DNA of 36,918 bases, from contig NZ_PYCN01000045.1 in the NCBI RefSeq assembly GCF_003062295.1, forward strand, positions 1-36,918. Reading direction: 5' to 3'. This document shows positions 14,602-23,016 of the stretch, piece by piece. Positions within the stretch are counted from its first letter, which is position 1; every line of letters starts with the position of its first letter. A program made the translations under genes and the position numbers. Below the pieces are notes generated by a model. It had not been told where the DNA came from. It worked only from the letters and a program-made list of their open reading frames with translations, and searched no databases. The stretch comes from Bradyrhizobium algeriense. GTDB lineage: Bacteria; Pseudomonadota; Alphaproteobacteria; Rhizobiales; Xanthobacteraceae.

Positions 14602-16010
14602 CTCCCGACAGTACGGCATGCCCCTGCTGCCATGGCGTGATGCATGTGATCGGCGAGGAAACCGCCGAACGCCTCGACAAGATCTCCGCGCAGTATCAGG
14701 TGATCGTTACACACCGGCCGAAATACGGCTGCCGGTCATGCGAGAGCGCAATCGTGCAGGCGCCAGCGGCGGAGCGCTTGATCAAGAGTGGCATTCCCAC
14801 AGAAAACCTTGTCGCCGATGTCGTGGTCGACAAATACGCCTGGCACAAACCACTTTACCGCCAGGCGCATATCATGCGGCTGCAGGGCTTACCGGTCGAT
14901 CGCTCGACATTGGCTGGTTGGGTTGGCGCCGCCGCAGCCGAAATCAAGCCGGTCTATCTACGGATGAAAGAAATCGTGCTCGCTTCGGCGAAAATCGTGG
15001 TCGATGAAACCCGCGCGCCGGTGCTCGATCCCGGGCGGGGCCGAACCAAGACCGGCTACTTCTGGGCGATCTCGCGGGATGATCGACCCTGGGGCGGGCT
15101 GGATCCCCCGGCGGTTGTCTATACCTATGCGCCCGGCCGCGGCGGCGAGCATTGCACGGCATTGCTTGCGGGCTATACCGGCATCGTTCATTGCGACGGA
15201 TACACGGTCTATAAGCAGTTGGCCGATCCGCAGCGCGACGGCGGTCCAGCGACGCTGGCCTTTTGCTGGACGCACTGGCGTCGCGGATTTGTCGAGATCG
15301 ACGAGGGCGGCCCGGCACCGATCGCGCATGAGGCGCTGGAGCGGATTGCAGCGCTGTACGCGATCGAGAATCGGATCCGCGGTCGCAGTGCCGATGAACG
15401 CCGCGCTATCCGTCAGATGGAGACCAGGCCGCTCGTCGAGGCGCTGAAAACCTGGCTTGAGAACAGGCTTGCGGCGGTCTCAGACAAGAGCACAATTGCC
15501 GAGGTGATCCGCTACGGCTTCAATCATTGGCCAGGCTTGGTGCGCTTTCTCGACGATGGCCGCATCGAGATGGATACCAACAGCGTCGAGCGAGCGATGC
15601 GGCCTATAGCTCTCAATCGCAGGAATAGCCTCTTCGCCGGCCACGATCAGGGCGCGGTCAACTGGGCCTGCATGGCTTCGCTGATCGAAACGGCAAAGCT
15701 GCAAGACATCGACCCCAAACCGTACCTTGCTGATATCCTCAGCAAACTCGTTAATGGTTGGCCGATGGCGAAGATCGACGAATTATTGCCCTGGGCATGG
15801 GCTCAGCACAGCCCGCCTTGCTGCATGATCAAATCTGCCATCAGTTCGGTGGCAGCGCCTCGGAAATCTCCTGCGCCTCGCTTGCATCGGCGAAGACCTC
15901 CTCGCGGATCACGCGCATCGTCACCTGATGAAGGTAAGCTTGCAGAGCTTGGTCAAGTTCGGAAAACTCGGGCCACAGGACTTGGTCGAGAAACCGCTTC
16001 GGTGCCCTGA
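14256..16010 (+). CDS. tnpC: IS66-1 TnpC transposase
   Basis: This is the IS66 DDE transposase. It has an N-terminal coiled coil (about 10-75), an acidic then K-rich linker, a zinc finger (CPCCHGVM ... YGCRSCES) and the DDE core: VVDETRAPVLDPGRGRTKTG (first Asp, about 250), IVHCDGYTVY (second Asp, about 313) and TNSVERAMRPIALNRRN (Glu, about 443). Recognisable homology ends at LLPWAWAQ near 15810. The last 65 residues run antisense over the convergent accessory gene and may be a lost or shifted stop. The reading frame is otherwise intact. Confidence 0.9.
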   Translation: MPIDASPDDLDVLRELVVQLSSERDAALEECRRVAEQNDRLRHLLQQLRRAQFGRKSERLDPEQLQLAIEDLETAVAAEDAEQDKTAPIEEAPKKKRKTNRGSLPAHLPRVHITLTPDSTACPCCHGVMHVIGEETAERLDKISAQYQVIVTHRPKYGCRSCESAIVQAPAAERLIKSGIPTENLVADVVVDKYAWHKPLYRQAHIMRLQGLPVDRSTLAGWVGAAAAEIKPVYLRMKEIVLASAKIVVDETRAPVLDPGRGRTKTGYFWAISRDDRPWGGLDPPAVVYTYAPGRGGEHCTALLAGYTGIVHCDGYTVYKQLADPQRDGGPATLAFCWTHWRRGFVEIDEGGPAPIAHEALERIAALYAIENRIRGRSADERRAIRQMETRPLVEALKTWLENRLAAVSDKSTIAEVIRYGFNHWPGLVRFLDDGRIEMDTNSVERAMRPIALNRRNSLFAGHDQGAVNWACMASLIETAKLQDIDPKPYLADILSKLVNGWPMAKIDELLPWAWAQHSPPCCMIKSAISSVAAPRKSPAPRLHRRRPPRGSRASSPDEGKLAELGQVRKTRATGLGRETASVP

Positions 16011-16278
16011 TCATGACCGTGTTGCGCCGCTGCCGATAATAGCGGTAGGGCTTCAAGCCATAGCGTCGGCACAGTGCAAGAAACAAATGGCGCGACCATT
16101 GATCAGGCATCGAGAACTGCATCTTAATCGATGGATCCTGCCGGCTGAGTTCTCCTAGACGCGCCCGGACACGTTCCAGCGCCGCCTCCGCAGCGAGCCG
16201 TTCGCCGGCCGTCCCGGCCCCAGCGAACAGGGCCTCGATCTTCCGCAACTTCTCGCGCAACTGGGATTCGGTCGACAT
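15841..16278 (-). CDS. IS66-associated 145-residue accessory protein
   Basis: The protein starts MSTESQLREKLRKIEALFAGAG and continues with GERLAAEAALERVRARLGEL, then DQWSRHLFLALCRRYGLKPYRYYRQRRNT and a helical end (MRVIREEVFADASEAQ). A homologue of the same length lies at 19743-20180, also convergent to tnpC just inside the other IS66. The N-terminus resembles the DUF2786 opening (KIRALLAKA-type). It overlaps the extended tnpC frame. Role is unknown; it travels with this IS66 subgroup, perhaps as a passenger or transposition modulator. Confidence 0.75.
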   Translation of the reverse strand: MSTESQLREKLRKIEALFAGAGTAGERLAAEAALERVRARLGELSRQDPSIKMQFSMPDQWSRHLFLALCRRYGLKPYRYYRQRRNTVMIRAPKRFLDQVLWPEFSELDQALQAYLHQVTMRVIREEVFADASEAQEISEALPPN

Positions 16279-16376
16279 CGGTAGTCTCAGGCTTTGTCCT
16301 GAGTGAAGCCCAACATCCGCATTGCGCGCGGTCAACCGACCACCGTCGATATCCACGTCATTCATTAGCCACGTGG

Positions 16377-16395
16377 GGTCAAGACACCGCTATCG
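16377..16395 (-). repeat. IS66-1 right inverted repeat
   Basis: GGTCAAGACACCGCTATCG is the reverse complement of the left end at 1060-1078 with one mismatch. The 16279-16376 stretch holds no gene. Confidence 0.75.
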
Positions 16396-16451
16396 GTCGA
16401 CCGGCGGGCGCTGTGCGAGGTGCTTGCGGCAGTCGGGACGGTTGGCCGATG
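16396..16451 (+). pseudogene. tnpA: IS66-2 tnpA, last codons
   Basis: The frame VDRRALCEVLAAVGTVGR then TGA (16449-16451) matches the end of an IS66 TnpA and overlaps the tnpB ATG. The rest of tnpA is missing; IS66-1 abuts it directly. Confidence 0.55.
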
Positions 16452-16720
16452 ATCGGGCTCCGACCTGGGTTGTCGATCTGGATCGCGACGCAGCCGATCG
16501 ATTTCCGTCGGGGGATGGACTCGCTGGCGATGCTGGTGAGCGAGGCGTTTGGGGCCAATCCGTACGACGGCAGACTTTATGTCTTCCGGTCCAAGCGCCG
16601 AGATCGCGTGAAGATCCTGACCTGGGACGGAAGCGGGCTTGTCCTTTACTACAAAAGAATCGAGGGGCAGTTCACCTGGCCGCCGATCAAGGAAGGCGTC
16701 ATGCCGCTATCTCATGCTGA
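16448..16720 (+). pseudogene. tnpB: IS66-2 tnpB, 3'-truncated by IS256
   Basis: MIGLRPGLSIWIATQPIDFRRG opens a TnpB with YDGRLYVFRSKRRDRVK, WDGSGLVLYYKRIE and FTWPPIKEGVMPLSHAE. At 16721 the IS256 end begins and about 25 C-terminal residues are replaced by IS256 sequence (open frame to 16817). Confidence 0.88.
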
Positions 16721-18093
16721 GTGTGGCGTAGTCTCCGGGGTGATCAACCTCGAATCATCCGGCGTTGAAGCGTCGGACTGGAGACCACGCCATGACGAGC
16801 ATTACCACGAAGCCTGATTCTTTGCAGTCTGCGGCCGATATGGCCGGCGATCTTTTCGACAACTGGTTTGATCCGCTTGAGGCCGAAGTGCGGGCGCGAT
16901 CGCGTGAGTTCATCGAAGAACTGCTCCGCGGGGAGCTCGAGGCGGCGCTTTCACGGCCACGGTACGGGCGCAGCCAGATGTCCGGCAGGGAAGGAAGAGC
17001 GAGCGTTGCGGGCCGCCGCCACGGCAGCCGGACGCGATCGCTGACCGGCACGTTCGGACCGATCGAGATCGCGGTGCCGCGCGCCCGTCTGACCACTGCC
17101 GATGGCAAGACGACCGAATGGAAGAGCCAGACGCTGCGGGCCTATCAGCGCCGCACACTCGCCGCCGACGCGCTGATCGCGAGCACGTATCTCGCCGGCA
17201 CCAACACGCGGCGGGTGCGCCGTGCGCTCGCGGCCTTGTTCGGCGGGACGGTCGGCAAGGACACGGTGAGCCGGACCTGGCGCAAGGTGAAGAGCGACTG
17301 GGACGCCTGGCACACCCGCTCGCTGACCGGGGAGCCGATCGTGCGCCTGATCCTCGACGGCACCGTGGTGCGCGTGCGGCTCGACCGCAAGGCGACCTCC
17401 ATCTCGCTGCTGGTCGTTCTCGGCGTGCGCGAGGACGGCCAGAAGGTGCTGCTCGCGATCAAGAGCATGGGCGGCGAGAGCGCCGAGGCCTGGCGCACTG
17501 TCCTCGCTGACCTCATCAATCGCGGGCTGCGGCGTCCGGAATTCCTCATCGTCGATGGCGCGCCGGGGCTCGACAAGGCCATCGCCTCCGTCTGGGACGG
17601 CGTGCCGGTCCAGCGCTGCACGGTCCACAAGCACAGGAACCTGTTCGCACATGCCCCCGAGCGGCTGCATGACGAGATCACTGCGGATTACAACGACATG
17701 ATCTACGCGACGACTCCTGAGGAGATCGAGGCGCGCCGCAAAGCCTTCATCCGCAAATGGAGGCTCAAGCATCGCGCCGTCGCCGACAGCCTGGAGGAGG
17801 CAGGAGAACGCTTGTTCACCTTCACGCGTTTGCCGCCGAGCCAATGGCGCAGCGTGCGCACCACCAATGCAATCGAACGGCTGCACGAAGAGTTCAAGCG
17901 AAGGATCAAGACGCAAACCGTGCTGCCGTCAGCAGACACCGCAGCCATGCTGTTCTGGGCGCTGCTCGCCTCCGGACAGATCAATATGCGCAAGGTCGAT
18001 GGATGGCAGACGCTCGCCGCAAAGCCTGGCAATCAGCCGATTGACCTCGCCGCCTGAAACGATACCTTCATGTTCCCGGAGAATGCGCCACGC
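16721..18093 (+). mobile_element. IS256-family element
   Basis: The ends are inverted repeats: GTGTGGCGTAGTCTCCGGG at 16721 and the reverse complement of the sequence ending at 18093 (GCGTGGCGCATTCTCCGGG). The length of about 1.37 kb fits IS256. The flanking 8-9 bp (CATGCTGA and CAAATTCC) do not match, so there is no target duplication; IS66-2 sequence between tnpB and tnpC was probably deleted. Confidence 0.85.
16792..18057 (+). CDS. IS256-family transposase (Mutator type)
   Basis: The 421-residue protein starts MTSITTKPDSLQSAADMAGD. The catalytic triad is visible: LILDGTVVRVRL (Asp), FLIVDGAPGLDKAI (Asp) and TTNAIERLHEEFKRR (Glu), with the family motif VQRCTVHKHRNL between. ATG 16792 follows GGAGACC; an earlier in-frame ATG at 16765 would add nine residues. 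It acts on the element's own ends. The gene appears complete. Confidence 0.93.
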   Translation: MTSITTKPDSLQSAADMAGDLFDNWFDPLEAEVRARSREFIEELLRGELEAALSRPRYGRSQMSGREGRASVAGRRHGSRTRSLTGTFGPIEIAVPRARLTTADGKTTEWKSQTLRAYQRRTLAADALIASTYLAGTNTRRVRRALAALFGGTVGKDTVSRTWRKVKSDWDAWHTRSLTGEPIVRLILDGTVVRVRLDRKATSISLLVVLGVREDGQKVLLAIKSMGGESAEAWRTVLADLINRGLRRPEFLIVDGAPGLDKAIASVWDGVPVQRCTVHKHRNLFAHAPERLHDEITADYNDMIYATTPEEIEARRKAFIRKWRLKHRAVADSLEEAGERLFTFTRLPPSQWRSVRTTNAIERLHEEFKRRIKTQTVLPSADTAAMLFWALLASGQINMRKVDGWQTLAAKPGNQPIDLAA

Positions 18094-19742
18094 CAAATTC
18101 CCACCACTTCCCGGACGGCACCTGCCTTCCGATCCAGCATTGCTCCGACAAACCGTGATGGCGCTGTCCTCACGGCTTGCGGCGTTGTCGGCGGAATGCA
18201 GCTCGCTTTCGGCCGAGCGTAATGCGGCGATCGCCCAACGCGACGCTGCGATCCAGGAGAACGACAAGCTCCTGATGATCCTGTCCGAGTTCAAGCGCAC
18301 GATCTTCGGTCCCCGCTCCGAGACACTGGATGCCGGACAGCTGCCTCTCTTCACCATCACGGCACAGGCGGCTCGTGCCGCGGCCAACGACGACGTAACC
18401 GGAGGCAGGCTGCCTGATGGAGCGGAGGGCCGTGGAAAGCGACCGGCGCGACGCAACCGGGGGAAGCTTCCGGAGCATTTGCCGCGCATCGATGTCGTAA
18501 TCGATATCGAGAGCCACATCTGCCCTTGCTGCGGCGAGCGGCTGCACAAGATCGGGGAGACCGTCAAGGAAGCCTTCGACGTCATTCCGATGCAGTACCG
18601 GGTCAAGCGCATTGTGCGTCCACGGTACGGCTGCCGTGGATGCCGCCAGGGTGTGCTGCAGGCACCTGCGCCGGCCCAGGCGATCGACGGTGGAATGGTG
18701 ACGGAAGCCTTGCTGGCCCACATCGCAGTGATGAAATACGGCTACCAGCTGCCGCTGTATCGCCAAGAACAGATGTTTGCCGCGCAAGGCGTCACGCTCG
18801 ATCGGCAGACGCTGGCCTCGTGGATGGGCCGCGTCGCCTGGTGGGCTGAAGCCGCTTCACGCGCTGTTGCGCCGCGCAGTGATGTCCTACCCGCGGCTGT
18901 TTGCCGACGAGACGCCGCTGCCAGTTCTCGATCCCGGCCGTGGCAGAACCAAAGTCTGCCAGTTCTGGGCGATCGCCACCGATGACCGTCCGTGGGGCGG
19001 CCCGGCGCCGCCGGCGGTGGTCTACGTGTTCGCCGAGGATCGCAAGGCGATCCGCGCCAAGCAGCTGTTCGGGGACTACCACGGCATCCTGCAGGTCGAC
19101 GGCTATGCCGCCTACAAGGGCCTGATCAAGAACGGCGGCCATCTGGTGCAGTTGGCGTTCTGCTTCGCGCATGCGCGGCGGAAGTTCTGGGACGTTCACG
19201 TCGCGACCAAGTCGCCGATTGCCGCGGAAGCGCTGCAACGGATCGCGATGTTCTACGCCATCGAGGATCGCATCCGCGGTCTGCCGGCGGCGCATCGGGC
19301 TGCAGTGCGGCAGACCGACACCAGGCCGTTGATCGAGGACTTCAAACCCTAGCTCGAGGCGCGACTGCTGGAAGTCTCGAAGAAGTCCGGTCTAGGCAAA
19401 GCGATCCGCTACACCCTCAACCATTGGGACGGCCTGACGCGCTTCATCGATGATGGGCGCATCGAGATCGACAGCAATACGGTCGAACGCAGCATCAAGC
19501 CGATAGGCCTGGGAAAGAAGAATTACTTGTTCGCCGGCAGTGAGGGCGGCGCTGAGACATGGGCCATTCTCGCCTCGCTCATCAACACGGCAAAGCTGCA
19601 CGACATCGACCCGCGGCACTATCTGACCGATGTTCTCGAGCGCATCGTCTCCGGACGTACCAAGATCAATCAGCTGCACATGCTGTTGCCGTGGAATTGG
19701 AAGGCCGAGCGCGATAGTTCGGAGGCAAAGCTCGCCGCCTGA
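18094..19742 (+). pseudogene. tnpC: IS66-2 tnpC, frameshifted and with a nonsense codon
   Basis: The frame after IS256 reads LPSDPALLRQTVMALSSRLAAL, with the coiled coil, the zinc finger (CPCCGERLHK ... YGCRGCRQ), and runs to WMGRVAWW. There it shifts frame near 18845 and continues LFADETPLPVLDPGRGRTK (Asp), LQVDGYAAYKGL (Asp). A TAG at 19350-19352 replaces the usual Trp in FKPWLEARLLE, after which SNTVERSIKPIGLGKKN (Glu) and LLPWNWKAE finish at 19742. The start is lost to IS256. It is not functional as written. Confidence 0.88.
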
Positions 19743-20180
19743 TCAGTTCGACGGCAGGGCATTTGGAACTTCCTGCGCATCGCTGGTGTCGTCATAGATC
19801 TCCTCGCGGATCACGCGCAGCGTCACCTCTTGCAGATAGACTTGCAGCGCACTCTCCAGCTCGGTGAACTCCGGCAGCAACACTTTGTCGACGAAGCCCC
19901 GTGACGCGCGGATCATCACCGTGTTGCGTCGCTGGCGGTGATAACGAAACGGCCGCAGCCCGCAGCGACGACAGAGCGCCAAAAACAGGTGCCGGGACCA
20001 TTGGTCGGGAAGTGAGAATTGCTGTTCGATCGGTGGATCGTGGCGAGCGAGTTCCTCGACCCGGGCACGCACCCGCCGCAGCGCGGCTTCCGCCGCAAAG
20101 CGCTCACCAGCAGTTCCGGCCCCCACGAACAACGCCTCGATCTTCCGAAGCTTCTCGCGCAGCTCCGACTCGCTGTTCAT
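19743..20180 (-). CDS. IS66-associated 145-residue accessory protein (IS66-2)
   Basis: It starts MNSESELREKLRKIEALFVGAG and matches the 15841-16278 protein along its full 145 residues (DQWSRHLFLALCRR, GLRPFRYHRQRRNTVMIRA, VTLRVIREEIYDDTSDAQEV). Its stop abuts the tnpC stop exactly (19742/19743). Unlike tnpC in this copy, it is still open, which hints at selection or simply younger decay elsewhere. The 20181-20278 stretch has no gene. Confidence 0.75.
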   Translation of the reverse strand: MNSESELREKLRKIEALFVGAGTAGERFAAEAALRRVRARVEELARHDPPIEQQFSLPDQWSRHLFLALCRRCGLRPFRYHRQRRNTVMIRASRGFVDKVLLPEFTELESALQVYLQEVTLRVIREEIYDDTSDAQEVPNALPSN

Positions 20181-20278
20181 TCTGATCCCGTTGCCCGCTC
20201 CGAACCGGGATCACCCCATCACCGCGCCCCGGCGGCGTCAATCATCCCGACCGCGCTATCCAGAGCATTCCGCGCAAG

Positions 20279-20640
20279 TCAAGCCCGGGCACCGGTGATC
20301 CTATCGTGACGCTCACAGCTGGCCAGCGTGCCCGCGTCGACCTTGTCGGTCTTCACATGGGCATGCGCGATTGCCTTCACCTGCAATGGGTTGGCGATGA
20401 CCACCCGCTTCACGAACGGCGACAGCACCCGTGACACCGCCATGCAGTTGCCGGTCGCTTCGATCACCACCTCGTCTATCGGTTGAAGGCTTTTGCCAAA
20501 GCCCTCCAGTGCCGTGCGGGTCATATCGACGCGACCGGCCGGTCGAAGTCTGCCATCTTCCCAGAAAACCACCTCGCCGAAAGTTCGGTGGATATCGATT
20601 CCGATTATGCGTCGCACGACGGGAACGGTGGGCGACACGA
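20279..20640 (-). pseudogene. IS110-family transposase, N-terminal fragment
   Basis: The frame reads RRIIGIDIHRTFGEVVFWED, then PIDEVVIEATGNCMAVSRVL and AIAHAHVKTDKVDAGTLA, the DEDD (RuvC-like) N-terminal domain of IS110 transposases with its Asp, Glu and Asp residues. It breaks off after about 110 residues at ERHDRITG, and the C-terminal serine domain is absent. Upstream codons (to 20920) do not match the family. Confidence 0.8.
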
Positions 20641-20829
20641 CAACTACGGATCCGCGCTCACGGCGCAACCGGGCTAGTCGTAGAGGCGGCCAGCTACTAA
20701 CTCGAGCTCGCAGCTCATCGTACGCATCGGCCTGCCCACACCTTCGTGCTCCCGGTGCCTCTGTCCAGGATGGTCGCACCATACGCCACGATCTTAAAAA
20801 CTGCAGCCGAACATCAGCACCGAGAATCT

Positions 20830-21081
20830 TATACCGGTTACCAACCCCATCGAAAGCACCTTCGCCACCGTGCGCCACGCACCATCCGATCGAAGGGTTG
20901 TCTGTCGAACGGGACCGCACTCGCCATGGTCTTCAAACTGGTCGAGGGCGCGCAGAAAAGCTGGCGCCGTCTCGATGGCCACAACCAGTTGCCAAAACTC
21001 GTTCTTGGTGTGACGTTCAACAACGGGATCGAGGTCATCGCCAAGCCGACCGACCGTCAGCCCAAAAACGCCGCCGCCTGA
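20830..21081 (+). pseudogene. IS256-family transposase, C-terminal fragment
   Basis: TNPIESTFATVRH (catalytic Glu) is followed after a one-base loss near 20878 by RTIRSKGCLSNGTALAMVFKLVEGAQKSWRRLDGHNQLPK and ends PKNAAA. It belongs to a different IS256 subgroup from the element at 16721. Neither 20641-20829 nor 21082-21372 holds a gene I recognise. Confidence 0.85.
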
Positions 21082-21372
21082 CCGGCCCCGCCGTCACCAA
21101 AAGTTGGCGATAGCTCGCTGCATCGGGACGAACTGGCTGGGCGTGGTCGAAAGGATCGGGCTGATCTCGTTATGGCGCAGCGCGACGGCGGAGATCGCGG
21201 CGAACTCCGGGGGGGGACCGCCGTGGTGTTGCCGCCGCAGCTTTGGAATTCTGAGGTTGACGTCACCCGTCCTGGTCGGCAGCGTTCGCTCCTAGCTGCC
21301 GGGCACACGTGTCCTGCCGGGCCCTGGCTGCGTTCATAACGCCCAGCACCTAGTCCGCTTCAGCCTCCAGCA

Positions 21373-21672
21373 TTGCATTCAACCTCTCTTCTACCGTCCG
21401 CGGACCATCTCGCCCAGGTGATCCTGAATCCGGATCTCATCAATTTATATCACCTGACCCATGGCATTCCCATCGTTCATCATCGCTCCGTCATTCTAGA
21501 AGAAGCCGTCAATCCTGAAAGTGCGAAAGCGTTTGTACGTACGTTATCGCGGCGGCGGAGGCGACATTTACATCCGGGATGTCATTTTCTGTCGTTCTCC
21601 GACAGCGAATATGCTTCCGTTTCGCCGACGGTGGCCGTCGATCCGGCAATAGAACTGGTCCCGGTTGTCTGA
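21373..21672 (+). pseudogene. Unrecognised ORF truncated by an IS3 fragment
   Basis: The protein MHSTSLLPSADHLAQVILNP continues LINLYHLTHGIPIVHHRSVILEEAVNPESAKAFV and a basic stretch (RTLSRRRRRHLHPG). The last few codons come from the IS3 end that begins near 21653, so the true C-terminus is lost. I do not recognise the family. Codon use looks less GC-rich than the transposases around it, which suggests a real gene remnant rather than an IS shadow. Confidence 0.35.
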
Positions 21673-22040
21673 ACAGAGGTTCTGCGTCGATAGGCGGAGC
21701 CTCTGCCGGGGTTAGGCTGGCATGCGGAGTGGCAACGGGGTGAAGTAGGCTTGATCCGGCGTGCTGCCGTCAAGATTCGAATGGGCTGTTATAGAAATCG
21801 AGATATCGGCCGATCGAGCTGCGCGCCTCGCTTAGGCTGTCATAGGCCCGTAGGTACACCTCCTCGTATTTGACGCTGCGCCAGAGCCGTTCGACAAACA
21901 CGTTGTTCCGCCACGCGCCCTTGCCGTCCATGCTGATCGCGATGCTGTTGTCGGCGAGCACGCCGGTAAAAGCCTGTCCAGTGAACTGCGAGCCCTGATC
22001 CGTGTTGAAGATGTCCGGCTTGCCGTGACGAGCCAAGGCT
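21653..22040 (-). pseudogene. IS3-family orfB, 3' fragment (second copy)
   Basis: On the minus strand it matches the element at 155-1041 from ALARHGKPDIFNTDQGSQFTG through DNVFVERLWRS and YLRAYDSLSEARSSIGRYLDFYNS. Eight bases around AGGCGTCC are deleted relative to copy 1, shifting the frame at the YNSRRPHS motif. The 5' two-thirds is missing; the break at 22040 lies immediately upstream of the virB region. Confidence 0.88.
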
Positions 22041-22601
22041 CTCTGTGTATCAATTGCATGGATGCAAGCCTTTTTGGTGCATTGCTACCAACGCAACGGT
22101 TTTGTCTTAGACGTCCATCCAAGCGATCGGCTATCGTTGGCGAAGCAGCTAGCAGTGAAACTGCTGATCTCGACGCGCTTTCGTCAAAAGCACCAATTGG
22201 GATGAGTAGCAAAACGTTGGCAAGCACGATCCCAACCGTAGCCCCGAGGCTCTACAAAATGCTGGCAATTACTGCCCTTCGATCAGCAGCGTATGTGCTG
22301 GCTCAGGGCCGACCTAGCGGAGCGGTTTGCGTCGAGTCTAGGCCGGTGCAGGGCGGCCGACATCTAGCTATGTTCGTCCATCTGTATACCGGGATGATGC
22401 AATAGGAGAGTCAAGTTTAAGCATCGCGCGGTCTCGGGAGCAGGGCGGTAGGGCCTCCCTTAGCTGATACCTGACACCGTGCTGACGCTTCGGATTACCA
22501 ATCGCTCTCAGTCCCGCACCGTGCTGACTGTCCTATCATGTCGGTCGATCCGAACGTGAGCTTTCTGCCAACGGAACGCGTGGCGCTTATGGCTCGTACA
22601 A
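22041..22601 (+). other. Gene-poor stretch upstream of virB2
   Basis: No reading frame here resembles VirB1 or any family I know. An ORF at 22025-22405 starts inside the IS3 fragment and lacks motifs. Features seen are a vir-box-like site at 22047-22060, another CAATTG at 22194-22199, and a 12-bp direct repeat CACCGTGCTGAC at 22475-22486 and 22517-22528. It may be a decayed virB1 plus the operon control region. Confidence 0.4.
22047..22060 (-). promoter_or_regulatory. Vir-box-like sequence (possible VirG site)
   Basis: Read on the minus strand it is CATGCAATTGATAC. The Agrobacterium vir box consensus, as I remember it, is R-W-T-D-CAATTG-H-A-A-Y; this site matches 12 of 14 positions. It lies about 550 bp before virB2, farther than expected, and no virG is in the window. 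Confidence 0.25.
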
Positions 22602-22631
22602 ATGCTCGCAACAAACATTCAAGAGGTCGCA

Positions 22632-22943
22632 GTGAAGAAGTGTTTCTCTCGCATAGCTTTCGACAAGCTGCTTTCATTCGTCGGTCTTGTCGTTCTCTTG
22701 ACTGCCGGTTTTACGGCTCCATGTGCTGCTCAGGACTTCCAGGGGGTTACAACCTTCCTTGATACGATTGTGAAAACTATCACCGGACCCTTTGGTACCG
22801 CAATCTCAGCTCTGGCTGTCATGGCGGTGGGCTTCTCGTTTATGATTGGCCGGATGGACTGGACCTTTGCAGTCTCAGTCATGATGGGTATAGCAATCGT
22901 CTTCGGTGGCGCCAGCTTTGTAAAATCCTTGGCCGCGCACTAA
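22632..22943 (+). CDS. virB2: VirB2 major pilin
   Basis: The 103-residue protein from GTG 22632 (AGAGGT upstream) has a long signal sequence (LLSFVGLVVLLTAGFTAPCAA) with an Ala-x-Ala-type cleavage site, then QDFQGVTTFLDTIVKTITGPFG and two hydrophobic helices (AISALAVMAVGFSFMIG and FAVSVMMGIAIVFGGASFV). This is the VirB2/TrbC pilin plan. An in-frame ATG at 22602 would add 10 residues. It forms the T-pilus or conjugative pilus of the type IV secretion system and is the first gene of the operon here. Confidence 0.88.
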   Translation: MKKCFSRIAFDKLLSFVGLVVLLTAGFTAPCAAQDFQGVTTFLDTIVKTITGPFGTAISALAVMAVGFSFMIGRMDWTFAVSVMMGIAIVFGGASFVKSLAAH

Positions 22944-23016
22944 TTCCACCGGTCGCGCGGACCCCTTCAACCGAGATCGCGGATCGACTCGGATTGCTTG
23001 TTTAAAGGAGAAGATC

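Larger units (their letters stand above)
1060..16395 (+). mobile_element. IS66-family element IS66-1, interrupted by nested insertions
   Basis: The ends are inverted repeats: CGATAGCGGTGTTTTGACC at 1060-1078 and the near-perfect reverse complement GGTCAAGACACCGCTATCG at 16377-16395 (one mismatch). Inside, on the plus strand, are tnpA (split), tnpB, tnpC and, convergent, a 145-residue accessory gene. IS21-A (1231-10866) splits tnpA, and 2648 bp of duplicated IS66 plus foreign sequence lies in the tnpB/tnpC region. Subtracting both leaves about 3.05 kb, a plausible IS66 length with a passenger gene. I see no target duplication outside the inverted repeats. Confidence 0.75.

Noticed and set aside
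16951..17916. 321-codon minus-strand ORF inside the IS256 transposase
   Set aside because: Antisense shadow of a GC-rich gene with intact catalytic motifs on the plus strand.
22113..22136. Nod-box-like stretch ATCCAAGCGATCGGCTATCG
   Set aside because: Only about 13 of 20 positions fit one half of the nod box, the other half is absent, and no nod gene is nearby.
22025..22405. 126-codon plus-strand ORF upstream of virB2, considered as virB1
   Set aside because: It starts inside an IS3 fragment and has none of the lytic transglycosylase motifs.
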